Positions 1 to 8,544 of a stretch of 28,873 nt of DNA are shown here, one piece after another. The notes beneath the pieces are model-generated. The model ran no database searches and was not told where the DNA came from. It saw only the letters and a list, made by a program, of their open reading frames with translations. How positions within the stretch are numbered: position 1 is the stretch's first letter; each line of letters begins with the position of its first letter. The stretch spans positions 1 through 28,873 of the forward strand of contig CAYFPQ010000036.1 of NCBI GenBank assembly GCA_964345005.1. The letters are read 5' to 3'. The position numbers and the translations under genes were made by a program. This DNA is from JABMPJ01 sp964345005 (GTDB taxonomy: Bacteria > Verrucomicrobiota > Kiritimatiellia > UBA8416 > JABMPJ01).

Positions 1-358
1 CCAGTCCCATTCAAAATGAGACGCGACACAAGAAGAGCAAAGAAGAAAAAACGTCAAAAAAGTCAAAAAGTTCTTGCACTCGCTCGCTGACGAGTGCACA
101 GTCACGCCGAAAACTGAATAGCATCTGATTTGCTTCGTTTGCGCGAAGTACCGTCAAACAAACAACCACAGCAGGAGAATTTCTCCTGTTTGGATCCTGT
201 CAGGGTCCAACCCAGGCGGTCGCGCGTTGAGGGGCACTCCGTTGGGGAGTGCCGCCGAGACGTCGGACCTTCCCTGGGGCCCGTGGTTGGGTTGTTTGGT
301 TGGGATGACTATTGGCGGGCTCCTCTTTTTTTGTGGGGAGCATGAGAATGGGCACGAT
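1..358. other. Leader region with tandem hairpins, no convincing gene
   Basis: I see no credible coding region here. Positions 34-75 are A-rich. Inverted repeats follow: 75-82 with 91-98 (8 bp, 8-nt loop), 133-137 with 144-148, an almost loopless palindrome 172-188 (CAGGAGAA/TTCTCCTG), 190-194 with 206-210 (extendable inward with G-T pairing), and 233-240 with 246-253 (GGCACTCC/GGAGTGCC, 5-nt loop). None is followed by a T-run, so they do not look like intrinsic terminators. They lie upstream of the PEP-CTERM gene and could form its 5' untranslated leader or a small RNA; that is inference. No clear -35/-10 pair was found. Confidence 0.5.
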
Positions 359-943
359 ATGAGAATGAGATGGAGTCGCTGGCTGGTTGTTGTGGTTCTC
401 TTGGCGTTTCGTGTTGCGGCCTGTGCTTCGCCGATCTTTCTGCATGAGGATTTTGAGGACGATGGTGGCAGTGGCGCGTTCGATCCGAACTTTGTGCATG
501 TGATTGGGGAGCATCCCGACTACCCGGGCGGCGGATTCGGCAGTTGGGGTTTTGGAGGGTGGAGTTTACCAAGTGTTGGGCTATGGCTGAACTACGCGGC
601 GAATCAGATCACGCCTCTACTGGATCTCGGTCAGTATGTCTCCCATGCATCTGTTGATGCCACCTCGACACATTGGACGGGGAACACTGTCACGTTCATA
701 GGTCTAACCGACTCGCTCACTTTTGGTGTCAATGACGTTCCGTTACAGACGTATGAGGCGGATATGGAGCAAATAGGCCTCATTCAAGGGATACGGCTTA
801 CAGGCATTGAGGGTAACTTCGACAACGTCAGGTTCACCGTTGTCCCCGAACCGTCCACGTCGGTGCTTTTCGTCTGTGGCATTCTGGCAATGAGATTTGG
901 TGCAAAGTGGTTTCGCAAGAACAAAGAGGGAGGTATACGATGA
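359..943 (+). CDS. PEP-CTERM sorting domain protein
   Basis: A secreted protein of 194 aa. The N-terminus MRMRWSRW followed by a run of V/L and the site AACA is a typical Sec signal peptide. The C-terminus has the full PEP-CTERM signal: VPEPST, then a hydrophobic helix (VLFVCGILAM), then a basic end (KWFRKNK). In this family the tail is recognised by an exosortase, which anchors or exports the protein, usually with exopolysaccharide; no exosortase lies in this window. The middle (FEDD near the start, and GIEGNFDNVRF just before the tail) looks like the beta-sandwich common in PEP-CTERM proteins. I chose ATG 359 because it begins the signal peptide; an open frame continues upstream to TTG 227, and ATG 365 is also possible. 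The stop codon overlaps the start of the next gene by 4 nt, so the two are probably co-translated. Its specific role is unknown. Confidence 0.8.
   Translation: MRMRWSRWLVVVVLLAFRVAACASPIFLHEDFEDDGGSGAFDPNFVHVIGEHPDYPGGGFGSWGFGGWSLPSVGLWLNYAANQITPLLDLGQYVSHASVDATSTHWTGNTVTFIGLTDSLTFGVNDVPLQTYEADMEQIGLIQGIRLTGIEGNFDNVRFTVVPEPSTSVLFVCGILAMRFGAKWFRKNKEGGIR
926..934 (+). promoter_or_regulatory. Strong ribosome binding site for the VWA/beta-helix protein
   Basis: GAGGGAGGT lies 5 nt before ATG 940, inside the last codons of the PEP-CTERM gene. It decides the start of the large protein at 940 rather than the open GTG at 907, and supports translational coupling through the ATGA overlap. Confidence 0.75.
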
Positions 944-3900
944 TGCAGGTAGCGAGAAGCTGGTGGGTGCGGGCGTTGGTAGTGGTTCTGGCTGTGGCAG
1001 GGTGCGGAGCGCTGATCGCCGCGTCACTCACAGAGGAAGAAGCGATCTCACAGGTCGAGTTCGATGCCAAGCGTTACGCCAGTATCCTTTCTCTGTATGA
1101 GCGATCCGCCGTCACCTGCCTTCAGGATCTCGTCGACGAATGGGAATGGGACGTCTACACCATGCTCCCTGTCGCGCCACCTGATCCCGACTATCCGCTC
1201 CACACCGGCCATAACCGCTCCCGTCTCCTCGCCTCCGCCACGTTCACGAAGTCGTCCCTTAATAAGCTTGCTCCCGTAACGCGCTCCGCTGACGGCCGGG
1301 AATACACAGCCTATCCGATTCGTGTGCAGGAAGACCCCATAACACGCTCGCGCCTCATCTACGCCACCGGATCCTCGAAACCCAAGCTCATTGCGACCGT
1401 CTGGCCCCCTCTTGGCTACGATCCCCTCTGGGTTTATTACGAGCGCTACCCATTCGGAAAGGGTAGCGACTTTATGAGATCGCTCTACGAACCCGCGCGA
1501 ATCATCTGCGAGATGGACCTCGTGGAGGAGTCGGGAATTCAAGCCATTGCGGCGGCAGCGGCCACCATCACCCCGAGCATCGCCCTCGATGAGCCGATCA
1601 TGATGATGAGCTACAGCGGCCCCAGCGTCACCAACATCAAGATCGTTGCCTGCGAACGCACCAACGACGTCATTGAGCTCACCATCGCCTACCCGGACGA
1701 TTACACCAATGCGCTCGAAATCTTCACCGCCGACGGCGGCAACGCACTCATCAACTCCTGGTGGAAGCCAGCAGGAAGCACCAACGTCGACACATCCACC
1801 AACTGGGTCGAATGGACCGACCATGACAGCACCAATCCCATTCCCTGCCGCTTTTATTATGTCTGGAACGCCGACATCGACAGCGATGACGATGATTTCA
1901 GCGATGGTTTCGAGCGGCTGGTTTCGCACACGTTGACGAATGACGCGACATCGTATCCGGTGTCCATTTCCGGAACGATTTCATATACCGGCAGTCTCAC
2001 CGGTCCAGTCCGGATGTTGGCGGTAACGGTGAGTAATTCATGGGTAGGCCCCATGGCCCGTATTCCTGTGCCCGGTGCGTACACCAACGACCACGTCGCC
2101 AACAGCACCAGCTACTGGTTCAAAGCCTACCGCGACTGCGACTGGGACAACGAGAAAGAGTACGGCGAGCCCTGGGGCATCTACTCCAACAGCTCCCAGC
2201 TTGTGACGAACGATCTTACCGGCATCAACATCACAATAGGTGACAAAGACGAGGACCAGGACGGCCTCATCGACTGGTGGGAGATGCAGTATTTCGGCGA
2301 TCTCGACGAAACGCCCAGCGGAGATCCCGACTCAGACGGGCTTACCAACGGTGCGGAAAGGGTAGAGAATACCGATCCGTCCGACTATGACACAGACGAT
2401 GACGGTCTTGTCGATGGCTACGATGGCCACTGCTCGACCTCCGTCTACAGCAACGTCGTCGAGGGGCTCGATCTTGATGCCGATGGTTATGTCGATGGCG
2501 AATTCGATTACGGAACCGATCCGCTCAAGGCGGACACGGATGAAGACGGCTACGACGACCCAACCGAGTTGCAGGATGGCACAAATCCGCTCGATGCCGA
2601 TGATCCCGCCAGCATCGCGGGAACGGTCTCGTACGACACGCAGCATGGAGGCGGCGGGCAGACCGGAACGATCTACGTGGTGGCCGTGACCAACGCAAGT
2701 AGTTGGAGCACGAACTATAGCGACAGCATCGCAAGCACCGGGGCCTATCTGATTGGCTGGATTCCCACGAACGAGGTATGGGTCAAGGCGTGGCGGGACA
2801 GCGACGCGAATGGACTGGTGGGTACATACGAAGCTACCGGAGCCTACAGCTCTGCGTCTATGGCCTTGGCGGGCGATCATACTGGGATCGATGTCACGCT
2901 AACCGATCCTGACACGGATTCTGATGGCATGGGGGACTGGTGGGAGCTGATATACTGGGAATTTCTCTCAGATTGGAATGGGACAGGGGATCCTGACGTC
3001 GACAAAGTCAGCAACATACTGGAATACGAGAACGGCACGGATCCGACGGCAGGATTTGTGGATACGGATTCGGACGGTATGTCTGACGATTGGGAGGAGA
3101 TCAACGGGTTGGACAAGAACGATGCCTCCGACGCGAATGAAGACCCGGACCTGGATGGCTTCACGAACGTGGAAGAATACGAGAATGGCGGCAGTCCTCC
3201 CACCGACCCGAACGACCCGAACTCACATCCAAGCGGCGTGGTCTATGTCGACGCGGTGAACGGTAATGATAGCACTGGTGATGGAAGCTACACGAACGAG
3301 TATAGATCCATTAGCAAGGGAATATCCTCCGTCGTAACTGGAGAGCGGGTTGTCGTTCAGTCGGGCACATACACCGGGTCCGTGAACCGGGCCATGGATT
3401 TTTCCGGCAAGGATATCCTGCTCCTCGGGGTTGAAGGAGCGGACAAGACAATCATTGATTGCGAGTCTTCCGGACGCGCTTTCTACTTCCATTCATACGA
3501 GACCACGAACTCTGTCATCAGAGGATTTTGTTTCAAGAATGGATACGTCAACTCCGGCAATGGAGGTGCAATATCTTGCTACTACTCCGCACCAATCATC
3601 ATGAACTGCGCTTTCCTCACAAACTCCGCGCCTTATGGTGGTGCTATTGGGGCATATCCCTCGTCGTCGCCGGAGATCTATAGCTGCACCTTCTCAGGCA
3701 ACAGCGCGACGCAGTATGGAGGCGCGCTTTATTCGCCGGGGGATTCCCTCACGGTAGAGAACTGCTTGTTCACAACAAACAGTGCCAATTCTCGCGGTGG
3801 TGCCTTGTGCGTTAGAGGGGGAGGCTCAGGTACTGTGCTTGTTGATGGATGTGTGTTTGACGGCAATTCAGCGGGCTATGAGGGAGGGGGTATCAACCTA

Positions 3901-6774
3901 TACCAATCGGCTCGCGATGTCATTATCAGGAATTGCCGCGTCACCCGAAACTCTGCTGATTGGGCGGCAGGCATCTACACACACGTGGGCAGTGCTTCGG
4001 CAACCATTGAGAGTTGTACTATTGCTGACAACATTGGTGACTATGGGGAGGGAGGTGTTGATCGCGGTTCAAGAACGACGCTGAAGAACTGTATTGTATG
4101 GGGCAACACCCCGGCTCAGGTGACGCAGCCCTATGGAGGTGAGTATCCTTCATACTGTGTCATCCAAGGATGGCATTACACAACGAACAACACACAGAAT
4201 ACGAATCCTCAATTTGTGGACGAGGACTACTCCATTGCCTATCTCTCGCCGTGCATGGATGCCGGCGGCTATGATGCATGGATGGCAACGGGGAAGGACA
4301 TTTATGGCCAAGAGCGCGTGACAGGTGGTGCTGTCGATATCGGGGCGCATGAACTCACGGTGCATTTCGTTGACGTTACCAGCACGAATTCCGTTGCCCC
4401 TTACACAGCATGGACCAATGCTGCTGTGCGCATCCAGGATGCAATAGATGCTGTCGCAGAAGACCATGCGGTTGTGATAGTGGCAGACGGCGTCTATTCA
4501 ACAGGTTTGGTCAGTGTCGGCACCGGTGCTGTCTGTCGTGTGGCAGTCACGCGCCCCGTGAGAGTCTCCAGCGTAAACGGAGCAGAGCATACAATTATTG
4601 TAGGCGAAGGGCCATCCGGCGAGAACGCTGTGCGATGCGCTTATGTAGGGGCGGGCGCAAGCCTGGTCGGGTTTACACTGACAAATGGGCACACACGCAC
4701 GTCTGGTAGTTCGCTGTATGCTGACGGTGGTGGAGCATGGTGCGAACCTGGAGCTCGAGTTGCAGACTGCATGATCATCTCGAACCTGGCTGCGCGAGGC
4801 GGTGGCGTATGCGGTGGTCTGCTGCTCACAAGCATGCTCAAGGGCAACAGCGCAACTGACTCTGGTGGGGGTGTATATGGCGGAACGAATCGGAGTTGTC
4901 TGTTGCTTCTGAATCAAGCGTCCAGTGGTGGAGGCGTCTGTGATGCGGTTGTTGAGAGCGGCACAGTGGTGAGTAACTCTGCTACAGTAGGCGGTGGCAT
5001 AAGCGGATGCACTGCTCTGAACAGCATTGTCTATTACAATGCTGCCTCCAATGTCCATTCCTCGTCCTTGCTCTATAGCTGCTCCACTCCACTTGTGACA
5101 GGGGTAGGGAATATTGACGATGCACCAGGGTTCACCTCTCCAGGCGAGGGCAACTTCCGGTTGGACACCAACTCAGTCTGCATAGATGTTGGAACAGTGA
5201 CCAACTGGATGGTAGATGCGGTGGATCTTGATGGCCTGCCTAGAGTTCGTGGGTACGGGGCCAATATGGGCGCCTACGAGTCAGACCACCGTTTAGGTCC
5301 TTCCAATCACCCGGCATACATCAATCTGATGCTAGCCCTGGATACTTCTGGAAGTATGTCCGTGGACGAAGAGTCGGCTATGAAACAATACGCGGGTTGG
5401 CTGGTCGATTGCCTTAAGGTTGGAGATATGGCGGGAGTTGTCTCTTTCGGTGACAATCCCCAGGTAGAGACGAACCTCCTCTATTTGGACGAGGAGACAA
5501 CGAAGGGCGATGTTCGGAGCGCGTCATGTGGAGCCGAAGAATTTGCACAGAATGAGACTGCGGCCGCCCTTGCTGTTTCCCAAGCCGAACTTGATTCAAG
5601 AGGGCATGCTGATGATGCACACGCCGTTGTGCTGATCTCAGATTCTGATAACGGGGAATTTCGCCCCGAGGATTATATGGATCAAGCCCCGTATGATACT
5701 CGTGTTGATACAATCTCACTTTTTTCTGGCTGGGACCATGATTTCATGTCTTGGTGTGCTCAACGGCGCAGAGGGTTCTTTCTTGCATCTCCGACACCCG
5801 TTGGGGTGATGTCGCTTGACCGTTACTATGGTATTATGGGTACAAACGGAACGTTAACCTCTGGCACTCAGAGCCATGATGTGTTGGTTGACCGCTCCAT
5901 TTCCCATCTTACATTGCGCGTGAGCGGTGGGTGCGATGATCCTGCTCCGACCCTAGTGCTTGAGGTGCCTGGTGGTCAGTCCATCACAGAGGCGAGCTCT
6001 ACATCCATGCCGGATGTGGTATACAGCGAGTATGGAAGCAGTGCATCGTATCTCATCACTTCTCCTACAAACGGATTGTGGGAGATGAAAGTGAGTGGCG
6101 GTACGAACGGAGCAGAATACGCAGTGTTTGCGTATGGTGACACGTGTATAGGTGCAGAGCTGCACTTTGATCGTTTGCAATACACGGCTAACGAGAATAT
6201 TCCCATCATTCTCCACACTTCAACGAATGCGACGAACGTACACGTTGTGGCCACTAACGTATTCGCCTATGAGGAATCTGCGGTGGTCCCTGTTTATGAT
6301 GATGGGTTGCACGGGGATGGTGGTACCAACGACGGTGTTTATGGAGGGGTATTCTCTTCTTCGGCTGGTGATTCCGCGTGGCGCATTGGTGCTGAAGTAT
6401 ACGGAGAGTTGGGGAACGGTGACAGTTTTGCGAGAGTTACAGAGCAATCGATATACGTGGCCAACAGTCGGTCGCAGCTCGACACACCAACGAATGTCTT
6501 GGCAACAAGCGGGTCATACACTGGGCAAGTCATGGTGTCATGGTCGAGCGTGACTAACGCAGGGCTATATGATGTATACAGGAACGACAGCGACAGCAGA
6601 TGGGGGGCTGAGCTCATTGCGGTAACGGCAGACAATTCTATCTGTGACACGGACGTCGAGCCTTCGCAGTCGTATTATTACTGGGTCAGGGCCTATCGCA
6701 GGGACTATTCCAGCTATATCTTCTACCTCGACAGTGAATTCAGCGAGTCGGACTCGGGTTATGCTGCGCCTTGA
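940..6774 (+). CDS. Large surface lipoprotein with Ca-binding repeats, two beta-helices, VWA and FN3 domains
   Basis: A 1944-aa exported protein. The N-terminus has a hydrophobic stretch ending in a lipobox-like VAGC (Cys22), suggesting a lipoprotein. Residues about 30-430 match no family I recognise. Residues about 435-760 carry calcium-binding DxDxDG repeats of the thrombospondin-3/EF-hand type (DSDGLTNG, DTDDDGLVDG, DTDSDGMSDDWEE). Residues about 767-1140 and 1141-1450 are two right-handed beta-helices with Pmp-like GGG/NSA repeats; each ends in a closing segment like the choice-of-anchor Q type (AVDIGAHE and GANMGAYES). Residues about 1460-1640 are a von Willebrand factor A domain with a MIDAS motif DTSGS at residue 1468 and VVLISDSD. 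A beta-sandwich follows, including a DDGLHGDGGTNDGVYGG motif of choice-of-anchor X type. An FN3 domain (about 1847-1944) ends the protein. No catalytic domain was seen, so adhesion or matrix binding is the best inference. It is coupled to the PEP-CTERM gene upstream. Confidence 0.85.
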   Translation: MMQVARSWWVRALVVVLAVAGCGALIAASLTEEEAISQVEFDAKRYASILSLYERSAVTCLQDLVDEWEWDVYTMLPVAPPDPDYPLHTGHNRSRLLASATFTKSSLNKLAPVTRSADGREYTAYPIRVQEDPITRSRLIYATGSSKPKLIATVWPPLGYDPLWVYYERYPFGKGSDFMRSLYEPARIICEMDLVEESGIQAIAAAAATITPSIALDEPIMMMSYSGPSVTNIKIVACERTNDVIELTIAYPDDYTNALEIFTADGGNALINSWWKPAGSTNVDTSTNWVEWTDHDSTNPIPCRFYYVWNADIDSDDDDFSDGFERLVSHTLTNDATSYPVSISGTISYTGSLTGPVRMLAVTVSNSWVGPMARIPVPGAYTNDHVANSTSYWFKAYRDCDWDNEKEYGEPWGIYSNSSQLVTNDLTGINITIGDKDEDQDGLIDWWEMQYFGDLDETPSGDPDSDGLTNGAERVENTDPSDYDTDDDGLVDGYDGHCSTSVYSNVVEGLDLDADGYVDGEFDYGTDPLKADTDEDGYDDPTELQDGTNPLDADDPASIAGTVSYDTQHGGGGQTGTIYVVAVTNASSWSTNYSDSIASTGAYLIGWIPTNEVWVKAWRDSDANGLVGTYEATGAYSSASMALAGDHTGIDVTLTDPDTDSDGMGDWWELIYWEFLSDWNGTGDPDVDKVSNILEYENGTDPTAGFVDTDSDGMSDDWEEINGLDKNDASDANEDPDLDGFTNVEEYENGGSPPTDPNDPNSHPSGVVYVDAVNGNDSTGDGSYTNEYRSISKGISSVVTGERVVVQSGTYTGSVNRAMDFSGKDILLLGVEGADKTIIDCESSGRAFYFHSYETTNSVIRGFCFKNGYVNSGNGGAISCYYSAPIIMNCAFLTNSAPYGGAIGAYPSSSPEIYSCTFSGNSATQYGGALYSPGDSLTVENCLFTTNSANSRGGALCVRGGGSGTVLVDGCVFDGNSAGYEGGGINLYQSARDVIIRNCRVTRNSADWAAGIYTHVGSASATIESCTIADNIGDYGEGGVDRGSRTTLKNCIVWGNTPAQVTQPYGGEYPSYCVIQGWHYTTNNTQNTNPQFVDEDYSIAYLSPCMDAGGYDAWMATGKDIYGQERVTGGAVDIGAHELTVHFVDVTSTNSVAPYTAWTNAAVRIQDAIDAVAEDHAVVIVADGVYSTGLVSVGTGAVCRVAVTRPVRVSSVNGAEHTIIVGEGPSGENAVRCAYVGAGASLVGFTLTNGHTRTSGSSLYADGGGAWCEPGARVADCMIISNLAARGGGVCGGLLLTSMLKGNSATDSGGGVYGGTNRSCLLLLNQASSGGGVCDAVVESGTVVSNSATVGGGISGCTALNSIVYYNAASNVHSSSLLYSCSTPLVTGVGNIDDAPGFTSPGEGNFRLDTNSVCIDVGTVTNWMVDAVDLDGLPRVRGYGANMGAYESDHRLGPSNHPAYINLMLALDTSGSMSVDEESAMKQYAGWLVDCLKVGDMAGVVSFGDNPQVETNLLYLDEETTKGDVRSASCGAEEFAQNETAAALAVSQAELDSRGHADDAHAVVLISDSDNGEFRPEDYMDQAPYDTRVDTISLFSGWDHDFMSWCAQRRRGFFLASPTPVGVMSLDRYYGIMGTNGTLTSGTQSHDVLVDRSISHLTLRVSGGCDDPAPTLVLEVPGGQSITEASSTSMPDVVYSEYGSSASYLITSPTNGLWEMKVSGGTNGAEYAVFAYGDTCIGAELHFDRLQYTANENIPIILHTSTNATNVHVVATNVFAYEESAVVPVYDDGLHGDGGTNDGVYGGVFSSSAGDSAWRIGAEVYGELGNGDSFARVTEQSIYVANSRSQLDTPTNVLATSGSYTGQVMVSWSSVTNAGLYDVYRNDSDSRWGAELIAVTADNSICDTDVEPSQSYYYWVRAYRRDYSSYIFYLDSEFSESDSGYAAP

Positions 6775-6788
6775 TGCACTTTGATTTT

Positions 6789-6890
6789 GCGGCGAACCGG
6801 TGTGTGGTGGGTGAGGGCTTGATTCTCGGGAGTAGAAGTTTTTCCGATTTCCTCTTGTCCAAGCCCTACCGCCACCGGTGAGCCGCTTTT
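6789..6890 (+). terminator. Long imperfect hairpin, possible terminator
   Basis: Three blocks pair in order: GCGGC 6789-6793 with GCCGC 6882-6886, CCGGTG 6797-6802 with CACCGG 6873-6878, and GGGCTTG 6815-6821 with CAAGCCC 6860-6866. They enclose a loop of about 38 nt and are followed by TTTT (6887-6890). The place, just after the stop of the large lipoprotein gene, fits a terminator, but the long loop and short T-run are weak for an intrinsic one. A palindromic repeat element is the alternative. Confidence 0.45.
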
Positions 6891-6933
6891 CCCATCTTGA
6901 ATCCCCTTGCTGCCGTGGGATAGAGTGCCCGGC

Positions 6934-8544
6934 ATGAGCAAGGCTGGACGAAAAGGGACGTTGGGGAGGCGGGATGTGATTCGAGAAATCCGTCGCCTGC
7001 ATAAGGCTGATGACCCCCTCAACATCTCGGCAATCAAACGCAATCATCCCGAGTTGCTGGAGTCCGCTTTCGCCGTGAGTCCCTTCTGGGGATGGAAACA
7101 GGCCATTGAGGACGCCGGTCTTACCTACAGCACCATTCGTACGTACCTTGAACCTTATGTTCAGTGTGAGCTATGTGGCGAACGGATGATCTCACTGGGG
7201 TCACATTTGAGGCAGAGACACGACATTTCGTATGAAGAGTACTGGACGGAATTTCCTGGTGCCCCGGCTGCGTGTGAGGAACTGCGAGCAAGGCAGACGA
7301 AGTCGCGCAGGGAATCCCTGCCATCAGGTATTCACCACTGGGAGCCTCTGTGGTCACGCGAGTATATGCTCGACAGGCTCTGGTTCCTGCATCAGCAGGG
7401 GAAGCCACTCAACGAAGCGGCGATACGTAGCTCTGAACCAGCTCTTGTCGCATCGATCACGACGTACTGCGGAACGTGGCGAGAGGCAATCCTGGCCCTG
7501 GGCTTGGATCCGGACGACATCATACTGTGCAATAGAACGCTCTTTTTCGACCGCTCCACGATCATCAAGGAGATCCGTCGCAGAAGGAGATCCGGGAGGC
7601 CCCTCGACTACACGTCTCTCTTGGGGGGCGAGGCCGGGAAGCACAGTGTAACTTTGCACAGTGCGGGAAGACGCATCTTTGGCAGTTGGAGGGAGGCGCT
7701 CATAGCCGCAGGAGTGGATCCCGCTGAGGAGCACAGACAGCGAATGGGGCTATACGAGAATGCTGTGGAGGTGACTAGTGAGATAAGGCGGCGTCACAGA
7801 GCGGGACTGCCCCTCAATCACGGGGCCATTGCCCATGGACCACACAGTGACATGTGGCTGAATGTAGTGGCTCGTCGTGAATTTGGGTCTTGGGACGCGG
7901 CATTGATGGCGGCGGGACTGGGCCCGGCCGATGTAAGGCGCAGACAGCCGTTCGGGCGTTATGGGTCTCAGCACGCCGTGGTCTCCGAGATCAAGCGCCG
8001 CAAGAACAAAGGGGTTCCCCTCAATGCCGCGGCGATTGCCCATGGGCAGCATCGCGACGTGACTCTTATGACATGGGCCAAGCGGCTATTCGGATCTTGG
8101 AATGGAGCATTGCGAGCCGCGGGAGAAGACCCCGGCAAGATCGTCCTGTCTCGGCGAAACGTGTATCCTGATGCAGAGGCAGTGCTTGCTGGAATGCAAG
8201 AGCGTAGAAGGCTCGGCCTACCTCTCAACCATGCTTCAGTGGTTTCCCCGCCTGACGCAGATTATGCTCTCTATAGTGCCGCCAAGCGTCTGTTTGGCTC
8301 GTGGAAGGATTCTCTTGTAGCCGCGGGGTTTGACCCTAGTGAGATTGCACAGAAACGCTATCGTGTATACCCCGATGCTCATGCAGTCGTAGAAGAACTC
8401 CGCCGTCGATGTCGTGAAGGAGTGTCGGTGCGTTCAACGGCAGTCAACCGGGGGCCTCATCGGGACGCTGCGCTGGTCTCGGCAGCCCGACGTGAATTTG
8501 GGTCTTGGACGAAGACGCTGAAGGCAGCTGGAGTGAAACAGTGA
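6934..8544 (+). CDS. Homing-endonuclease-associated repeat array protein with a C2H2 zinc finger
   Basis: A 536-aa protein, apparently soluble and basic. It is made almost entirely of seven copies of a 55-60-residue module starting about residues 11, 141, 207, 276, 345, 413 and 481. Each has the pattern I..IRRR...G.PLN..AI, then A.R.FGSW..AL.AAG.DP. This matches the homing-endonuclease-associated repeat family (HNH_repeat), a presumed DNA-binding helical module. The last five copies sit at a regular 68-69-residue spacing. Between copies 1 and 2 lies a single finger CELCG...HLRQRH (C78, C81, H91, H96) followed by DISYEEYWTEFPGAP, resembling the MucR/Ros zinc finger. No HNH, GIY-YIG or LAGLIDADG nuclease motif is visible. 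ATG 6934 was chosen over TTG 6907; the ribosome site is weak (GGGATAGAG). The stop overlaps the GTG start of lnt. Sequence-specific DNA binding is inferred; the target is unknown. Confidence 0.8.
   Translation: MSKAGRKGTLGRRDVIREIRRLHKADDPLNISAIKRNHPELLESAFAVSPFWGWKQAIEDAGLTYSTIRTYLEPYVQCELCGERMISLGSHLRQRHDISYEEYWTEFPGAPAACEELRARQTKSRRESLPSGIHHWEPLWSREYMLDRLWFLHQQGKPLNEAAIRSSEPALVASITTYCGTWREAILALGLDPDDIILCNRTLFFDRSTIIKEIRRRRRSGRPLDYTSLLGGEAGKHSVTLHSAGRRIFGSWREALIAAGVDPAEEHRQRMGLYENAVEVTSEIRRRHRAGLPLNHGAIAHGPHSDMWLNVVARREFGSWDAALMAAGLGPADVRRRQPFGRYGSQHAVVSEIKRRKNKGVPLNAAAIAHGQHRDVTLMTWAKRLFGSWNGALRAAGEDPGKIVLSRRNVYPDAEAVLAGMQERRRLGLPLNHASVVSPPDADYALYSAAKRLFGSWKDSLVAAGFDPSEIAQKRYRVYPDAHAVVEELRRRCREGVSVRSTAVNRGPHRDAALVSAARREFGSWTKTLKAAGVKQ

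Noticed and set aside
130..345. Open frame in the leader region
   Set aside because: Its peptide has no recognisable domain, it crosses several inverted repeats, and no ribosome site precedes it.
1048..1929. Long minus-strand frame (293 codons) within the large lipoprotein gene
   Set aside because: It is antisense to a well-supported coding region and its peptide has no family motif; it reflects the C-ending codons on the plus strand.
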